62,692 bases of DNA from Nemertoderma westbladi (GCA_032718475.1 JAUCBJ010008127.1:1-62692), one strand, 5' to 3'. Shown: positions 45,601-56,620, counted from the stretch's first letter. Notes: a model not told the origin generated them from the sequence alone. Numbers and translations are program-made.

Positions 45601-46116
45601 CAAGCCTATGCGGGAAGAACTAGAGTAGGTTGGTACTTTACTGGCCCTTCACGTAGAACTCTAATGGAAAGATTACCAAAAGAACAGGTATATCAATTAA
45701 GTGAATGGGAAGTGGAGAGCAGTGAAGTTGACGACCCAACTGAGGGAACACCATACTCCTCAGATAATGACGATATTAACTCCAATGTAGATCAATGGAG
45801 ACATTGCCCCGAGACGATTAATCTAGCCGACATCGCTTCCAGAGGAGCAACTCCTCAAGAACTGACAGATACTCCAGACCGGTTAGGTGGACCCGACTTC
45901 CTAAGTAAAGAAGATGAATGGCCTCCTCATCTTACCCCGGCGAAGATTAGACAGGCCAAGGGAGCGGAGAAAGTAACACAACCACTCAATCGCCCAGCTG
46001 GTCGTTTATGTTTACTGGAAAGAGACCGAAAACTGTCCGGAAACTATGGAAGGCAAGATACTCTTCCCACGACCACCTCCCTAATCCAACAAATATCTAG
46101 GGACTCCATAACGTAA
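42646..46116 (+). CDS. Gag-protease polyprotein of unit C with RT and integrase deleted in frame
   Basis: An intact frame of 1,156 codons starting at an ATG that matches the Gag start of unit B. The first 90 residues join the MSD start to a charged coiled coil (about EAERKVAAAEVERK), skipping some 400 residues present in unit B. Then come the Pao Gag domain (about 385-580), three zinc knuckles (CVLCDGPHRLSAC, CYNCLRRGHQRRTC, CAKCGAKHH), and the protease with DSGST near residue 858. The RT-to-RNase H and integrase excisions fall at exactly the unit B positions. So three large regions are gone and the frame is still open, which argues for recent amplification or for selection on Gag. It would depend on enzymes from elsewhere to move. 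Confidence 0.9.
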   Translation: MSDTKRALSDSLLKGVRMSLRLGQCLERIEDRKEAERKVAAAEVERKAAEAVTEAERKASEATTQLELENLQAKQDYLKKQTRRQGFASSDEGDIRDPEGRGNKSRSSGRRRMLKWTVPPEVRMQLDSVDYPVYYRTRCGTEPTDQIITVERLPTIVDEPEIIRPVLEATPSVIETPVLPEPTSKFPLHSTKLPVPSRTVPESEPILDAERDIKNLSPVVSRLPATTLATPASAVEWVAEGRREMGLLLGQLREHCKCSSQQVRELEGTVQQLKGAVREGRLALQEVQQSIALERDKLVNLQKGIPPPSVTMCQPVRSEVFHAQGVEPTRIYTASEVETPIVNPIKGNYKPVDSDIPYRLDNNPRNLYTDNSILNNTMAQESFTRQMARTEARQAVKMGEIVKFNGDEMKWLPFNEYYKDNIQNSVLSNGEKLRFLIECLEGSPKLMALKFIGHPDGLRQVWDTLNIRYGNRTNIARYLYAKLMAPRKFLSSGIIEFSDEIQEICRQLDWLGKSHEYQNSMVVGALASTLPKGGVGTRWDKKVLYMMEQQRRDPTMADLMSFLDGEVKLQLLKQSREKTPENKVSEKPVSRRKVIPVCYTDDGESQASQEEDSGKDTERSYYDNKAPKDVSKFKSRTNDRREQVRKTPPTSPKRIHVRKPEERTSVHNVTQSKVSNIKPKCVLCDGPHRLSACDEFLRKSLKDRREVMWDKRLCYNCLRRGHQRRTCYSDARCAKCGAKHHILLHTEFDRNSPSQVSESELHVQFSDVNDTDQSSEMEGFYTDEFSDENESCYLINTAVYRALTYEKDTDSELPLTTSDRQPSWKAPTSNVGIREFPVVQLRVHGPKRSYIVNALLDSGSTGTFIDKELAEDIFAGQPKFRTKLNMSGIMQVWKSTVIADYYVGALSTPQDELGEHSIRSVKMVAIKNFATSQVEPYNWDEDDSTQQLNIPRFNTDYPGVQILIGQNAHEALETLEKRPAQPQPLQAYAGRTRVGWYFTGPSRRTLMERLPKEQVYQLSEWEVESSEVDDPTEGTPYSSDNDDINSNVDQWRHCPETINLADIASRGATPQELTDTPDRLGGPDFLSKEDEWPPHLTPAKIRQAKGAEKVTQPLNRPAGRLCLLERDRKLSGNYGRQDTLPTTTSLIQQISRDSIT

Positions 46117-47751
46117 CAACATACGGAGTGGGTGTGTGACTATATTATTTTATATTTATTTTTATTATTTTATATTATGTATGTATTATTATGTAATTTT
46201 ATTATAATCGTTTTCTTTAATTTTATTTAGTAGAATGTTATTTTAGCGATTATTTAGTAGATTAGTGCAATATATATTAGCGTTTATTACTTAATTACCT
46301 GTATATTATATTTAGTGCGACGGCGAGAAATAATTCTTTTTCTCTTTCCTTACTGTCCGTATTACATTATAAATACGTGACTACAGTAAGATGAAATATC
46401 CGTACTTATTAAAGTACAATAAAGCTCCTACTATATTCAAGTATTATTGGTAAGCAGAGTATTAGGAATGCAAAGTTCAGATCCTCGTGTCTCGGCTAAA
46501 CCAAGCTCTGGGTAGACCTTGGAAACGACTTGCCTCTTCTCACTGACATTGCTTCGTGCGATATTGCTCTCATACCGTATATTAAATAATACATATAGTA
46601 GCGTGATGTCCCTTTAACAGTAGCGTATAACGCAAAATAAATCTGTTAAACCCTTTGACCATCTGCAATTCTAGTCGATTAAGATATCGCGGCACCCACC
46701 GATATACTTGAAAGGCAAATTCTAGAATCAGTGGTTAACGTCCCCAGACAAGTTCTGGAATAAACTGGTGCCCATCCTAAATATTAATTATTAATATTTA
46801 CAAAATCTGTCAAATTTCAGATCCTTTAAAATTCTAGTCAATTAAGATATCGTAGCACTTACCGATACTCTTAAAAGGACAAATTTCCTAGAATCAAGGA
46901 TCCCAGTCCCCAGACATGCTCTGGAATAAAATTGTGTCTATTTAATATTAAATAATAAAATTTACGGGAATAAATTTAAATTCATATCTTTTAATGAATT
47001 TGATAAATTGTTATTTTATACAATTTATAACATTCCCAAAATTCCATTAATTAATAGATCATGGGAGCGGAGATTCACCCTATTAAGTATATTAGTGTGC
47101 GAGAATCTCCAATATATAGTCAATAGCCGACAAAATTCATAAAATCATGTATAAAGAGGAATATTGACAATTAAAGAATTACTATTAAATAGCATCCCAG
47201 ATCTGTATGCATGAGAATTACCCTAATTCTACCGCTAGCTTTCCATAATGTCACCATGGCAACAACCACGCTAGAATTAGAAGTGAGTTAAAAGAACAAT
47301 AAAGGCTTGCCCCATTGAATAGCATAAGGAATAAAATAGCACATTGCTAGTATCCCAGGATACCCAATAATAACGTGGCATTCTGGAAGGCACTGACTAA
47401 AGGACAAATGGCCCGAATATGTGCGGTTTGTGACAGTTGTGTGGAATTTGTGCGTTTATAGGTGAATGTTACTACTAAAGTGTGTTTACAGTAGCGAGTC
47501 GCAATTGTGAAAGTAGCCCTAACTCTCCAGTAAGAACCTGAAGTATATCTAAGCCTTTGGGACGGACGGTGGAGTGACTCGTGCTGGTTGTTGTGGTCGT
47601 TGTGCAGCTACGACGTTGGCGATAGGCACATCGGCGAAAGTACACCAGCGCTGAGGATCTTGCACTGTCCGGGGGCAGAGAGGGGTAGGCAGCGACGCCC
47701 GCTAGCCTAAATATAAACTCATTATAATATTAATAAACTCATATAGCAGAT
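46117..47751 (+). other. Spacer block S, unit C
   Basis: Very close to 10813-12449 and 49123-50520. GGAGTGGGTG followed by TGTGACTATATTATTTTATA, AATAAA at 46418-46423, the same paired direct repeat, and a GC-richer end (CCGGGGGCAGAGAGGGGTAG) shortly before the ATG of the next ORF. No gene seen. Confidence 0.65.
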
Positions 47752-48366
47752 ATGACTGAGTTGATAGAAGATGATCTTGGTGTCAGGGGAGATATACTCT
47801 ACCGTTGCAGGCGTTTGTTGATAGCTTAATACGCGGCGATGCTGGTCCAACTGCTGCGGAGGACGATGGTCGTTATATCGAACCGCCAATGTCCCAAGAG
47901 CAGCTCACGCGTGAGTTGGACTATAGAAAATTCACCGCTCGCTATACGCATCGTAATGGTACGTATATGGACTTCTTAACTACTGGTCATCCTATCGACC
48001 TACACGATACGGACGATATAGACACCGAAAGGGAAATGGTTTTATTTAAATATCATACCCAGCGGAAGCGGAACGATAAACTGAGACTCGAACACGAAAA
48101 TTCTATTCGAAACCGACTCGAAAGTGAAGATGTTGAAGAGCCGGATAAACGCAGCGACTTCAACAAATATCTGGAATTCTTGAGAGAAACATATCTCAAT
48201 ATTACCAGTCAACAGAATCTAGAAACTCGATATCCTCAAGGTATACATCATGACCGCATGGTGGAACTCAAGCGGCTCTGTTCCACTATGATGTATCTTA
48301 CCGCCGATCGACCGCTACCTGTTGTACCGGATGGCTTCGAGCAGATGGGGGAGTGTTGTGAACTGG
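47752..48366 (+). pseudogene. ZK-ORF copy C, frameshifted and 3′-truncated
   Basis: ATG at 47752 and the usual LIEDDLG start, but a 1-base deletion at about 47790 (CAGGGGAGATA where copy B has CAGGGAGCGATA) breaks the frame. The remainder reads openly from 47805 to about 48366 and includes the LEFLRETYLNITSQQ segment typical of copies A and D. It then runs without homology into a protease segment of gag-pol, so the 3′ part is missing. Confidence 0.65.
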
Positions 48367-49122
48367 TTGTCCACCCCCCAGGATGAACTAGGAGAACACA
48401 GCATAAGGTCAGTAAAAATGGTGGCGATAAAGAACTTCGCTACCAGCCAAGTAGAACCTTATAACTGGGATGAGGACGATTCCACCCAGCAGCTTAATAT
48501 ACCTAGATTCAACACAGACTACCCTGGAGTGCAAATACTCATCGGCCAAAATGCGCATGAGGCGCTTGAGACATTGGAGAAACGGCCTGCTCAACCGCAA
48601 CCACTACAAGCCTATGCGGGAAGAACTAGAGTAGGTTGGTACTTTACTGGCCCTTCACGTAGAACTCTAATGGAAAGATTACCAAAAGAACAGGTATATC
48701 AATTAAGTGAATGGGAAGTGGAGAGCAGTGAAGTTGACGACCCAACTGAGGGAACACCATACTCCTCAGATAATGACGATATTAACTCCAATGTAGATCA
48801 ATGGTGACATTGCCCCGAGACGATTAATCTAGCCGACATCGCTTCCAGAGGAGCAACTCCTCAAGAACTGACAGATACTCCAGACCGGTTAGGTGGACCC
48901 GACTTCCTAAGTAAAGAAGATGAATGGCCTCCTCATCTTACCCCGGCGAAGATTAGACAGGCCAAGGGAGCGGAGAAAGTAACACAACCACTCAATCGCC
49001 CAGCTGGTCGTTTATGTTTACTGGAAAGAGACCGAGAACTGTCCGGAAACTATGGAAGGCAAGATACTCTTCCCACGACCACCTCTCTAATCCAACAAAT
49101 ATCTAGGGACTCCATAACGTAA
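48367..49122 (+). pseudogene. Gag-protease 3′ fragment of unit D
   Basis: Matches 45360-46116 almost base for base, from the middle of the protease region to the stop at 49120-49122, including the same RT and integrase excision joins. The AGA before CATTGC is TGA here (48805-48807), so the frame is broken. Its left edge is the junction with the zinc-knuckle ORF. Confidence 0.85.
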
Positions 49123-50520
49123 CAACATACGGAGTGGGTGTGTGACTATATTATTTTATATTTATTTTTATTATTTTATATTATGTATGTATTATTATGT
49201 AATTTTATTATAATCGTTTTCTTTAATTTTATTTAGTAGAATGTTATTTAGCGATTATTTAGTAGATTAGTGCAATATATATTAGAGTTTATTACTTAAT
49301 TACCTGTATATTATATTTAGTGCGACGGCGAGAAATAATTCTTTTTCTCTTTCCTTACTGTCCGTATTACATTATAAATATGTGACTACAGTAAGATGAA
49401 ATATCCGTACTTATTAAAGTACAATAAAGCTCCTACTATATTCAAGTATTATTGGTAAGCAGAGTATTAGGAATGCAAAGTTCAGATCCTCGTGTCTCGG
49501 CTAAACCAAGCTCTGGGTAGACCTTGGAAACGACTTGCCTCTTCTCACTGACATTGCTTCGTGCGATATTGCTCTCATACCGTATATTAAATAATACATA
49601 TAGTAGCGTGATGTCCCTTTAACAGTAGCGTATAACGCAAAATAAATCTGTTAAACCCTTTGACCATCTGCAATTCTAGTCGATTAAGATATCGCGGCAC
49701 CCACCGATATACTTGAAAGACAAAATTCTAGAACCAGTGGTTAACGTCCCCAGACAAGTTCTGGAATAAACTGGTGCCCATCCTAAATATTAATTATTAA
49801 TATTTTATAAAGTCTGTCAAATTCAGATCCTTTAAAATTCTAGTCAATTAAGATATCGTAGCACTTACCGATATTCTTAAAAGGACCAATTTCCTAGAAT
49901 CAAGGATCCTAGTCCCCAGACATGTTCTGGAATAAAATTGTGTCTATTTAATATTAAATAATAAAATTTACGGGAATAAATTTAAATTCATCTTTTAATG
50001 AATTTGATAAATTGTAATTTTTATACAATTTATAACATTCCCAAAATTCCATAAATTAATAGATCATGGGAGCGGAGATTCATCCTATTAAGTATATTAG
50101 TGTGCGAGAATCTCCAATATATAGTCAATAGCCGATAAAATTCATAAAATCATGTATAAAGATAAATATTGACAATTAAAGAATTACTATTAAATAGCAT
50201 CCCAGATCTGTATGCATGAAAATTACCCTAATTCTACCGCTAGCTTTCCATAATGTCACCATGGCAACAACCACGCTAGAATTAGAAGTGAGTTAAAAGA
50301 ACAATAAAGCTTGCCCATTGAATAGCATAAGGAATAAATAGCACACTGCTAGTATCCCAGGATACCCAATAATAACGTGGCATTCTGGAAGGCACTGACT
50401 AAAGGACAAATGGCCCGAATATGTGCGGTTTGTGACAGTTGTGTGGAATTTGTGCGTTTGTAGATGAATGTTACTACTAAGGTGTGTTTACAGTAGCGAG
50501 TCGCAATTGTGAAAGTAGCC
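49123..50520 (+). other. Spacer block S, unit D, 3′-truncated
   Basis: Near-identical to 46117-47515, with AATAAA at 49423-49428. It stops at GTGAAAGTAGCC, about 230 bases short of the ORF start, and joins the interior of the zinc-knuckle ORF directly. No gene seen. Confidence 0.7.
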
Positions 50521-51634
50521 CTCGCTATATGCATCGTAATGGTACGTATATGGACTTCTTAACTACTGGTCATCCTATCGACCTACACGATACGAACGAT
50601 ATAGACACCGAAAGGGAAATGGTTTTATTTAAATATCATACCCAGCGGAAGCGGAACGATAAACTGAGATTCGAACACGAAAATTCTATTCGAAACCGAC
50701 TCGAAAGTGAAGATGTTGAAGAACCGGATAAACGCAGCGACTTCAAAGAATATCTGGAATTCTTGAGAGAAACATATCTCAATATTACCAGTCAACAGAA
50801 TCTAGAAACTCGATATCTTCAAGGTATACATCATGACCGCATGGTAGAACTCAAACGGCTCTATTCCACTATGATGTATCTTACCGCTGATCGACCGCTA
50901 CCTGTTGCACCGGATAGCTTCGAACAGATGGAGGAATATTATAAACTGGAGAAAGATCACTCGCGTTTCCCCTACAAGATGTGCGTCTTTGGTATTATTG
51001 CGATGAATGCCATAGACCCAACCAACAAACGGAAAGACCTAAACATCCAGGGAGACGTTGCATTAAACACGGTTTTACTCGCTATATTTACGGGAGTTTC
51101 GAGCGAAACTTGTTCGATTTATCACCTACGCTCGCTCGATTCAAACGATCCTTAAATAAACCTATGATCCGAGTTCCGGAATACTCGATCAGACCTCCTC
51201 ACACCCTAGTGAGAACCCAGACTCTTGATCCTAATAGTATCATGGATCCTCCCGAGCTGTACTCACTGTTCAAAGATCTAGTGCTACCCGAACAGTTAGT
51301 CGGTGGCACTCTGATTGTGGGCTCCCTAAATATTCGCCCATCTTACCTAGTCGGATTGGGACGCGGACATCTAATATCGTCATTCAACTGTATCATCGTC
51401 CCTGTTTAACCCGATACAACCTGTCACTGAGGTAGAGGAGAGAGTTGTACGAGACGCATTGGACACTATTCGTCAAAAGATCGGAAAATGGACCTACAAT
51501 TGTTTAGAGAAACGTAAATTGCGGCAGCAAGTCCAAGTGGTAAACGAATTAACTTTATCTCAGTTCGATCAAGAAATCCAGAATCTCTAAGAAGATATCG
51601 AACTTGGATGACCCTATTCTCTGCGAGAGTTTTT
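50521..51634 (+). pseudogene. ZK-ORF copy D, 5′- and 3′-truncated, alternative middle
   Basis: It enters the ORF at RYMHRNGTYMDFLTTG, lacking about the first 60 codons. The first frame continues through LEFLRETYLNITSQQ and FPYKMCVFGIIAMNAIDPT to 51155. A 142-codon frame at 50981-51409 carries the later part (MIRVPEYSIRPPH, ELYSLFKDLVLPEQLVGG), so a frameshift lies around 51000-51140, at the same place as in copy A. Helical, glutamine-rich coding-like sequence goes on to the junction with block L at 51634. The basic tail is missing. Confidence 0.6.
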
Positions 51635-53124
51635 GCAATTGCGACTTATATTATCGTGGTTTATAGTGAATTGAATGCTATTTTATAGGCCCTACAAATG
51701 TCGGTTGCTATTCTCTTTATATATGATTAAAATCAGTGACTATCGGCAATTCAGTGTGCAGCGGTGTGCAATAGTCTGTATGTGCTTGTCCGCGTAACAA
51801 AGCATCTCCTAAAGAATGCGCCTTATGTGTAACTTATAATCCATTCCGTTGTATTTAGTGTAAGCCATAGCTCTGTTTATATAGATAGAGCGCCACGTCC
51901 TAAAGGAACTGCTAATATTTCCCGAAAGTGAATGATATTTGTCAGGAATTATATTAACGATCAATCGAATAGTACGGTAGGCCTGCACCGCAATCAAATT
52001 AAAGCATCCGAATCCAGTCTCCCGGGTATATCCAGCGGGTGAATGGTCGCGCATAGACTGGCTTCGGCTAATGTTGGATTTATTTGTGTCAAATACTTGT
52101 CATAGGCTAAAGTCGATTTATAACCTAGAAGACATATAGATTTTGCGGGTTAAACTGCCAAAGGTCTTAAAAGCGCGAACAGTAACAGTTATTAATTCTG
52201 ATTGCAGTGTAGGCAATAAATACAGTTTACTATTGTTCTGGTAAGAACAATAACGGTTATTGCTTCTTTATTGCCGTAAGCAATAAAGCTGAAGTACCGG
52301 TCGACCGGTAACCTGTAGGCCTAACTACCTAACCACCGGAACCGGTACTTACAGCAGTATACTGGTATAGGTACATCAGTATTATTTCGATTGTGATATA
52401 TTGTATATTGTAGGCTGTTAGAGGATTAGGGATTGATCACCCCTTATTCCTTTGCATGGTTTACTTATTTCTGTCAGTTTTATTTACTAGTAGGCTAATA
52501 TTGAGCAGAAGACGTGTAAGCCTGCTCAGATCGTACAGATAATTTGTAGGCTGGACTGTTTTCTGACTGTTGATAGGTCTGAACGGATTGCAGTGCATGT
52601 AGAGTGTATGTCCGATAAAGTGCCGGTTAGGAATGTATGGGCAGCTAGAGCTGTAAGGTAAACCCCCCCCCCCCCCCCCCCGAAAGAATAAGTCGTACTA
52701 CTAGGTTAGAATGCATAGTAACTAACCATTTCGGAGTCTGCATGTCCTGTAGTTTATTTAGGCTTGATAGTAGTCTGCCAGCGTTTGGTCTGTACTTTGT
52801 TTGTGTAGTCTGTACAGGTACCGTAATATTTCTTATTCAGATAATTTATAGGCTAGATTGTTGTCTGGCTGTTGTTAGGTCTGACGAGATTGTGGTGTGT
52901 GTAGAGTGTATGTCCGATAAAGTGCCGGTTAGGAAAGTAGGGGCATCTACAGCTGTAAGGTAAATCCCCCCCGAAAGAATAAGTCGTACTACTCGGTTAG
53001 AACGCATACTAACTAACCATTTCGGAGTCTGCACATACTGTAGTTTATTTAGGCTTGATAGTAGTCTGCCAGCGTTTGGTTTGTATTTTGTTTGAGTAGT
53101 TTGTACGGGTAGCGTAATATTTAT
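51635..53124 (+). other. Block L fragment, unit D, cut at both ends
   Basis: Joins in at CAATTGCGACTTATATTATC, equivalent to about 39813, and matches unit C to GTAGCGTAATATTTAT near 41303. Poly-C tract at 52663-52681. At about 53124-53127 it changes abruptly to the leader repeats of unit E. The gag-protease gene expected downstream is absent. No gene seen. Confidence 0.75.
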
Positions 53125-53388
53125 ACGTACTGGTTTCTGATGACCGATCCCTTCGGGGTTCTGGAGGGATTGTACGGACACGCGAACGGGTCGACCGACT
53201 AACAGAGGAAGAGTTCGATGAGGACTGCCTTCCTGGAGTGGGTTCCACGACCGGCATTAGTACGAGCCTGAATAAGGACTCATAAAACCACCAACCGTTG
53301 GGGCTCACAACGGGCTGACAGACCCCTTGCCAAGCCGTACTGGTTCCTGACTGATCCCTTCGGGGTGAGGAAAGGGTGGGACGGACAC
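53125..53388 (+). repeat. Leader repeats of unit E, left part
   Basis: Two copies of a ~95-bp motif family built on AAGCCGTACTGGTTCC, GATCCCTTCGGGG and GGACGGACAC (about 53126 and 53325), separated by unrelated sequence. The rest of the family lies beyond the inserted TIR element at 55646-55890. Confidence 0.75.
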
Positions 53389-53390
53389 TA

Positions 53391-55495
53391 GGGCGGTGCG
53401 TTTTTTACTTTTTTTCGATTTCATTGTTCTACCGGTGCACAAAAGTTGCCAAATGATAAAAAAATAAGGCAAAAAAAATTTCTTTAAATTTCGTCTATAT
53501 CTTCACGGATCCCAAGAGGGTTGAAATTTTGTGCCATCGCGATGCACCATAATGAAAATTATAACAATATAACACATTGATGAAAGATCAATGACTCAAA
53601 AAAGAACTTCCTGCATGCATCAAATGTCATCAAATGGGTCCAAACTTAGTTAGATACCAAAATTTTAATTTTTGGACCAAGGGAACTAGTGCCACAGGCA
53701 CGTGGCCAGAACCTACCATTTGGCGCAAGTGATGATTATTCTCAATTTTCGCGATGTCCAACTTTGAGTTCTCCTACTGCATTCATATTATGCTCATTAG
53801 AACCGCAATGGCCGATTTAGTGGGGGTAGACACCTTCAAAACAAACGTAGAGCGAATAGTTCTTGAGATATCGCAGAAAATGTGAAGTCTGGCACAAGTC
53901 TACATTACCGCCTTGATGTGATATGGACAAATACACTATTTTAAATTATCTCAAGGAATCACGAATAGACACATCACAGAAATGATCGATATAGTGGGTG
54001 AAGACACCTTCAAAATAAGAGTAGAGTCATTAGTTCTTGAGTTATTTTACAAAATGTCAAGACTATGTCCACCAATTAATACAGTACAGGCCACCAGAAA
54101 ACGCAGATTTGTACAATTGTGAACACATTTTATCAAATGTGTACCAGTGTAATGTAATGTTGTTGAACGGGACAATTGAGCATAATTGAACATAATTGAA
54201 ATGGCAACAACCAAATTTTGTTTGCCAAAGGATACAATTGAATACTTTTGAAACGCTTAGTAATCTGGAAACTCTCTGTAGTTTGCTGCGAACTGTCACT
54301 CACTGCAGCTGGAAATGCGATAAGGATTTTGTTTACCTTTATAGTGTGCGGTTAATAGTGTCTAGTAGGCAGGCCTATAGTTAGTGATGTTAAGGCATCT
54401 TCTGATGTTTCTCTGTGCCCTCTCGGTGTCAGACTAATGGTGCGACATCTCCCTGCACTAAATTAATTATTCAATGGTCTAGGCTCCTCCATCCACATAC
54501 CCATCCACTCCCATACACTCCATGAACCTCCATGTGGTCTTGTATGTAGTTCTCTCTCTACCAATACAGCCCATGTCCGCAATGTTACGCCCTGGGGGCT
54601 CTCTCATCTAAATGATATCAGACATACAGGCGCACCGCACACAAAGCCTTTGTCGGTCCCAGCAAGTTAGCCTCCTGCTGTGTGATCTAGAAGATAACTC
54701 GCCGTAACCTGCCAATCAGATGACTTGAACAAATGTGTTCACATGTGATCACATTGGATGAAATCTGCTTTTTCTGGTGGCCTGTACTGTACTTGATATT
54801 GAGTTGACCCATTCCACACATTTTGTACAAAAACTATAGTGAATTAATCACTACTCTTTAATTTTGAAGTTGTCTGTATACACTAAATCAATTTGTTGCA
54901 GTGATGTATATTTTTGATGCCTTAAGATAATTAGAAGTAACATTTTTGTGTATTTGTCTATAAATCATCAAGGCGGTAATGTTGACTTGTGCCGTACTTA
55001 ACATTTTCTGCAATATCTCAAGATCTATTCGCTCTATGCTTGTTTTGATGGTGTCTACCCCCACTAAATCGGTCATTGCGGTTCTAATGAGCATAATATT
55101 AATGCCGTAGGAGAACTAAAAGTTGTCCATCACCAAAATTGAGAATAATCATCCCTTGCGCCAAAGAGTAGGTTCTGGTCATTTGCCTGTGGCACTACTT
55201 CCCTTGATCCAAAAATTAAAATTTTGGTATCTAACTAAGTTTGGAACCCATTTGATGACATTTAGTGCATGCAGGAAGTTATTTCTTGAGTCATTGATCT
55301 TTCATCAATGTGTTATATTGTTATAAATTTCATTATGGTGCATCGCGATGGCACAAAATTTCAACCCTCTTGGGATCCGTGAAGATATGGACGAAATTTA
55401 AAGAAATTTTTTTTGCCTTATTTTTTTACCATTTGGCAACTTTTGTGCACCGGTAGAACAATGAAATAGAAAAAAAGTAAAAAACGCACCGCCCT
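53391..55495. mobile_element. 2,105-bp non-autonomous TIR element with ~550-bp arms and TA target duplication
   Basis: Ends are GGGCGGTGCGTTTTTTAC and its exact complement at 55478-55495, with TA at 53389-53390 and 55496-55497. Long arms align over about 53391-53935 and 54950-55495 (for example ATCGCGATGCACCATAATG against CATTATGGTGCATCGCGAT). A shorter inner pair (ACAGGCCACCAGAAAACGCA near 54085, mirrored near 54773) extends the symmetry. No transposase frame. TA duplication fits Tc1/mariner-like mobilisation, though long arms like these also occur in other foldback-type elements. Confidence 0.88.
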
Positions 55496-55497
55496 AA

Positions 55498-55900
55498 CGG
55501 ACACACAACGGGGTCGAAAGACAAAGGACTGGACTCTACTGGCCTACCGACTATTCAGAGCAGTTTTCGGCTGCCGAAGCGCCTACGAGCCTGAATAATG
55601 ACTCGGAAAGCCTAGGTGGTTGGGTCTCTGCGATGAACCGACGGACCCCTAGCCAAGCCGTACTGGTTCCCGATGACCGATCCCTTCGGGGTTCTGGAGG
55701 GGTGGGACGGACACGCGAACGGGTCCACCGATATGACAGACCCCTAGCCAAGCCATACTGGTTCCTGATGACCGATCCCTTCGGGGTTCGGGAAGGGTGG
55801 TACGGACACGCGACAGGGTCTACCTTAGCCAACCCTTAGCCAAGCTGTACTGGTTCCTGATGACCAATCCCTTCGGGGTTCGGGAAGGGTACCGAGACTA
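55498..55900 (+). repeat. ~95-bp tandem repeat in the leader of unit E
   Basis: Copies starting CCCCTAGCCAAGC near 55646, 55741 and 55834, each with TGGTTCCTGATGACCGATCC and CTTCGGGGTTC. The CCCTTCGGGG core could fold into a small hairpin. Confidence 0.88.
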
Positions 55901-56218
55901 GGACCGAGGGAAAATCGGGGAACATTAGTTAGGCTAAAATCTGAGCGAACAGTGGGTAATTAAATAATATACTGTAGGGATTTATATTTTCATGTTATAT
56001 TATTGTGAATATTTGGTGTATATTGGTTTGGGGAAGCCCAACTTATTCTCAATCAAGGTTCAACTGTAGGGAAGTTACATTAAAGAGTATATCCAACCAA
56101 TGAAACTTTTCCTCAACCGCAATCTTGCATTTAAGAACGTATTCCTTCTCCACAACCAATATCCGGTGACTGGCCGGGATTCCGTGGTCTGAAAAGTTCC
56201 GCCTCGGCGTTTTCCCCC
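55901..56218 (+). other. Remaining leader of unit E
   Basis: AT-rich sequence followed by a GC-richer stretch with no supported gene. Short open frames on either strand here are not convincing. Confidence 0.45.
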
Positions 56219-56620
56219 ATGGTGTCGGGAATAACGGCAACAAAATTGAAAATAAGACGCGGCCAACTTCAACTGGTGGAAGTTGGGAATCCTACAATAC
56301 TCTTCAAACTCTCTCCGTGCTTACCCAGCACCCACTACGAGGAAACTCTGGTGTTTGAATTAAGACAAAGCCGTGGTTTAATCAATCGACAAACTCGATC
56401 TAATAAACTCGTAGTCGGCAGATCACATATAGAGAGTCGTTAACAGGGAATGGAAGTATCGATCACACCCATTGACATAATCCAAGTCGAGGTTGAAGTA
56501 CAAGGAACGAACGTCGGACGATTCAGGATTACCGTTCGGGTAGTCCTAGCCGAGTATGAGAGCTACAAAGAACTATTTTACGACATCGCATATCTAGCTA
56601 TCAACGAGGCGCTAGAATGA
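56219..56620 (+). CDS. Two short in-frame ORFs upstream of unit E gag, function unknown
   Basis: 56219-56443 (74 codons plus stop) and 56450-56620 (56 codons plus stop) share a frame, parted by TAA and six bases. Both have protein-like composition: the first has LKIRRGQLQLVEVGNPTILF, the second many alternating hydrophobic residues (VEVEVQGTNV, FRITVRVVL) suggesting beta strands. They may be one small gene with a stop. The second stop overlaps the next ATG as ATGA. I recognise neither. Upstream ORFs also accompany gag in the tandem family, so an accessory protein is possible. Confidence 0.4.

Noticed and set aside
54196-54384. Short ORFs inside the second TIR element
   Set aside because: Under 100 codons, no transposase motifs, and not conserved between the arms.
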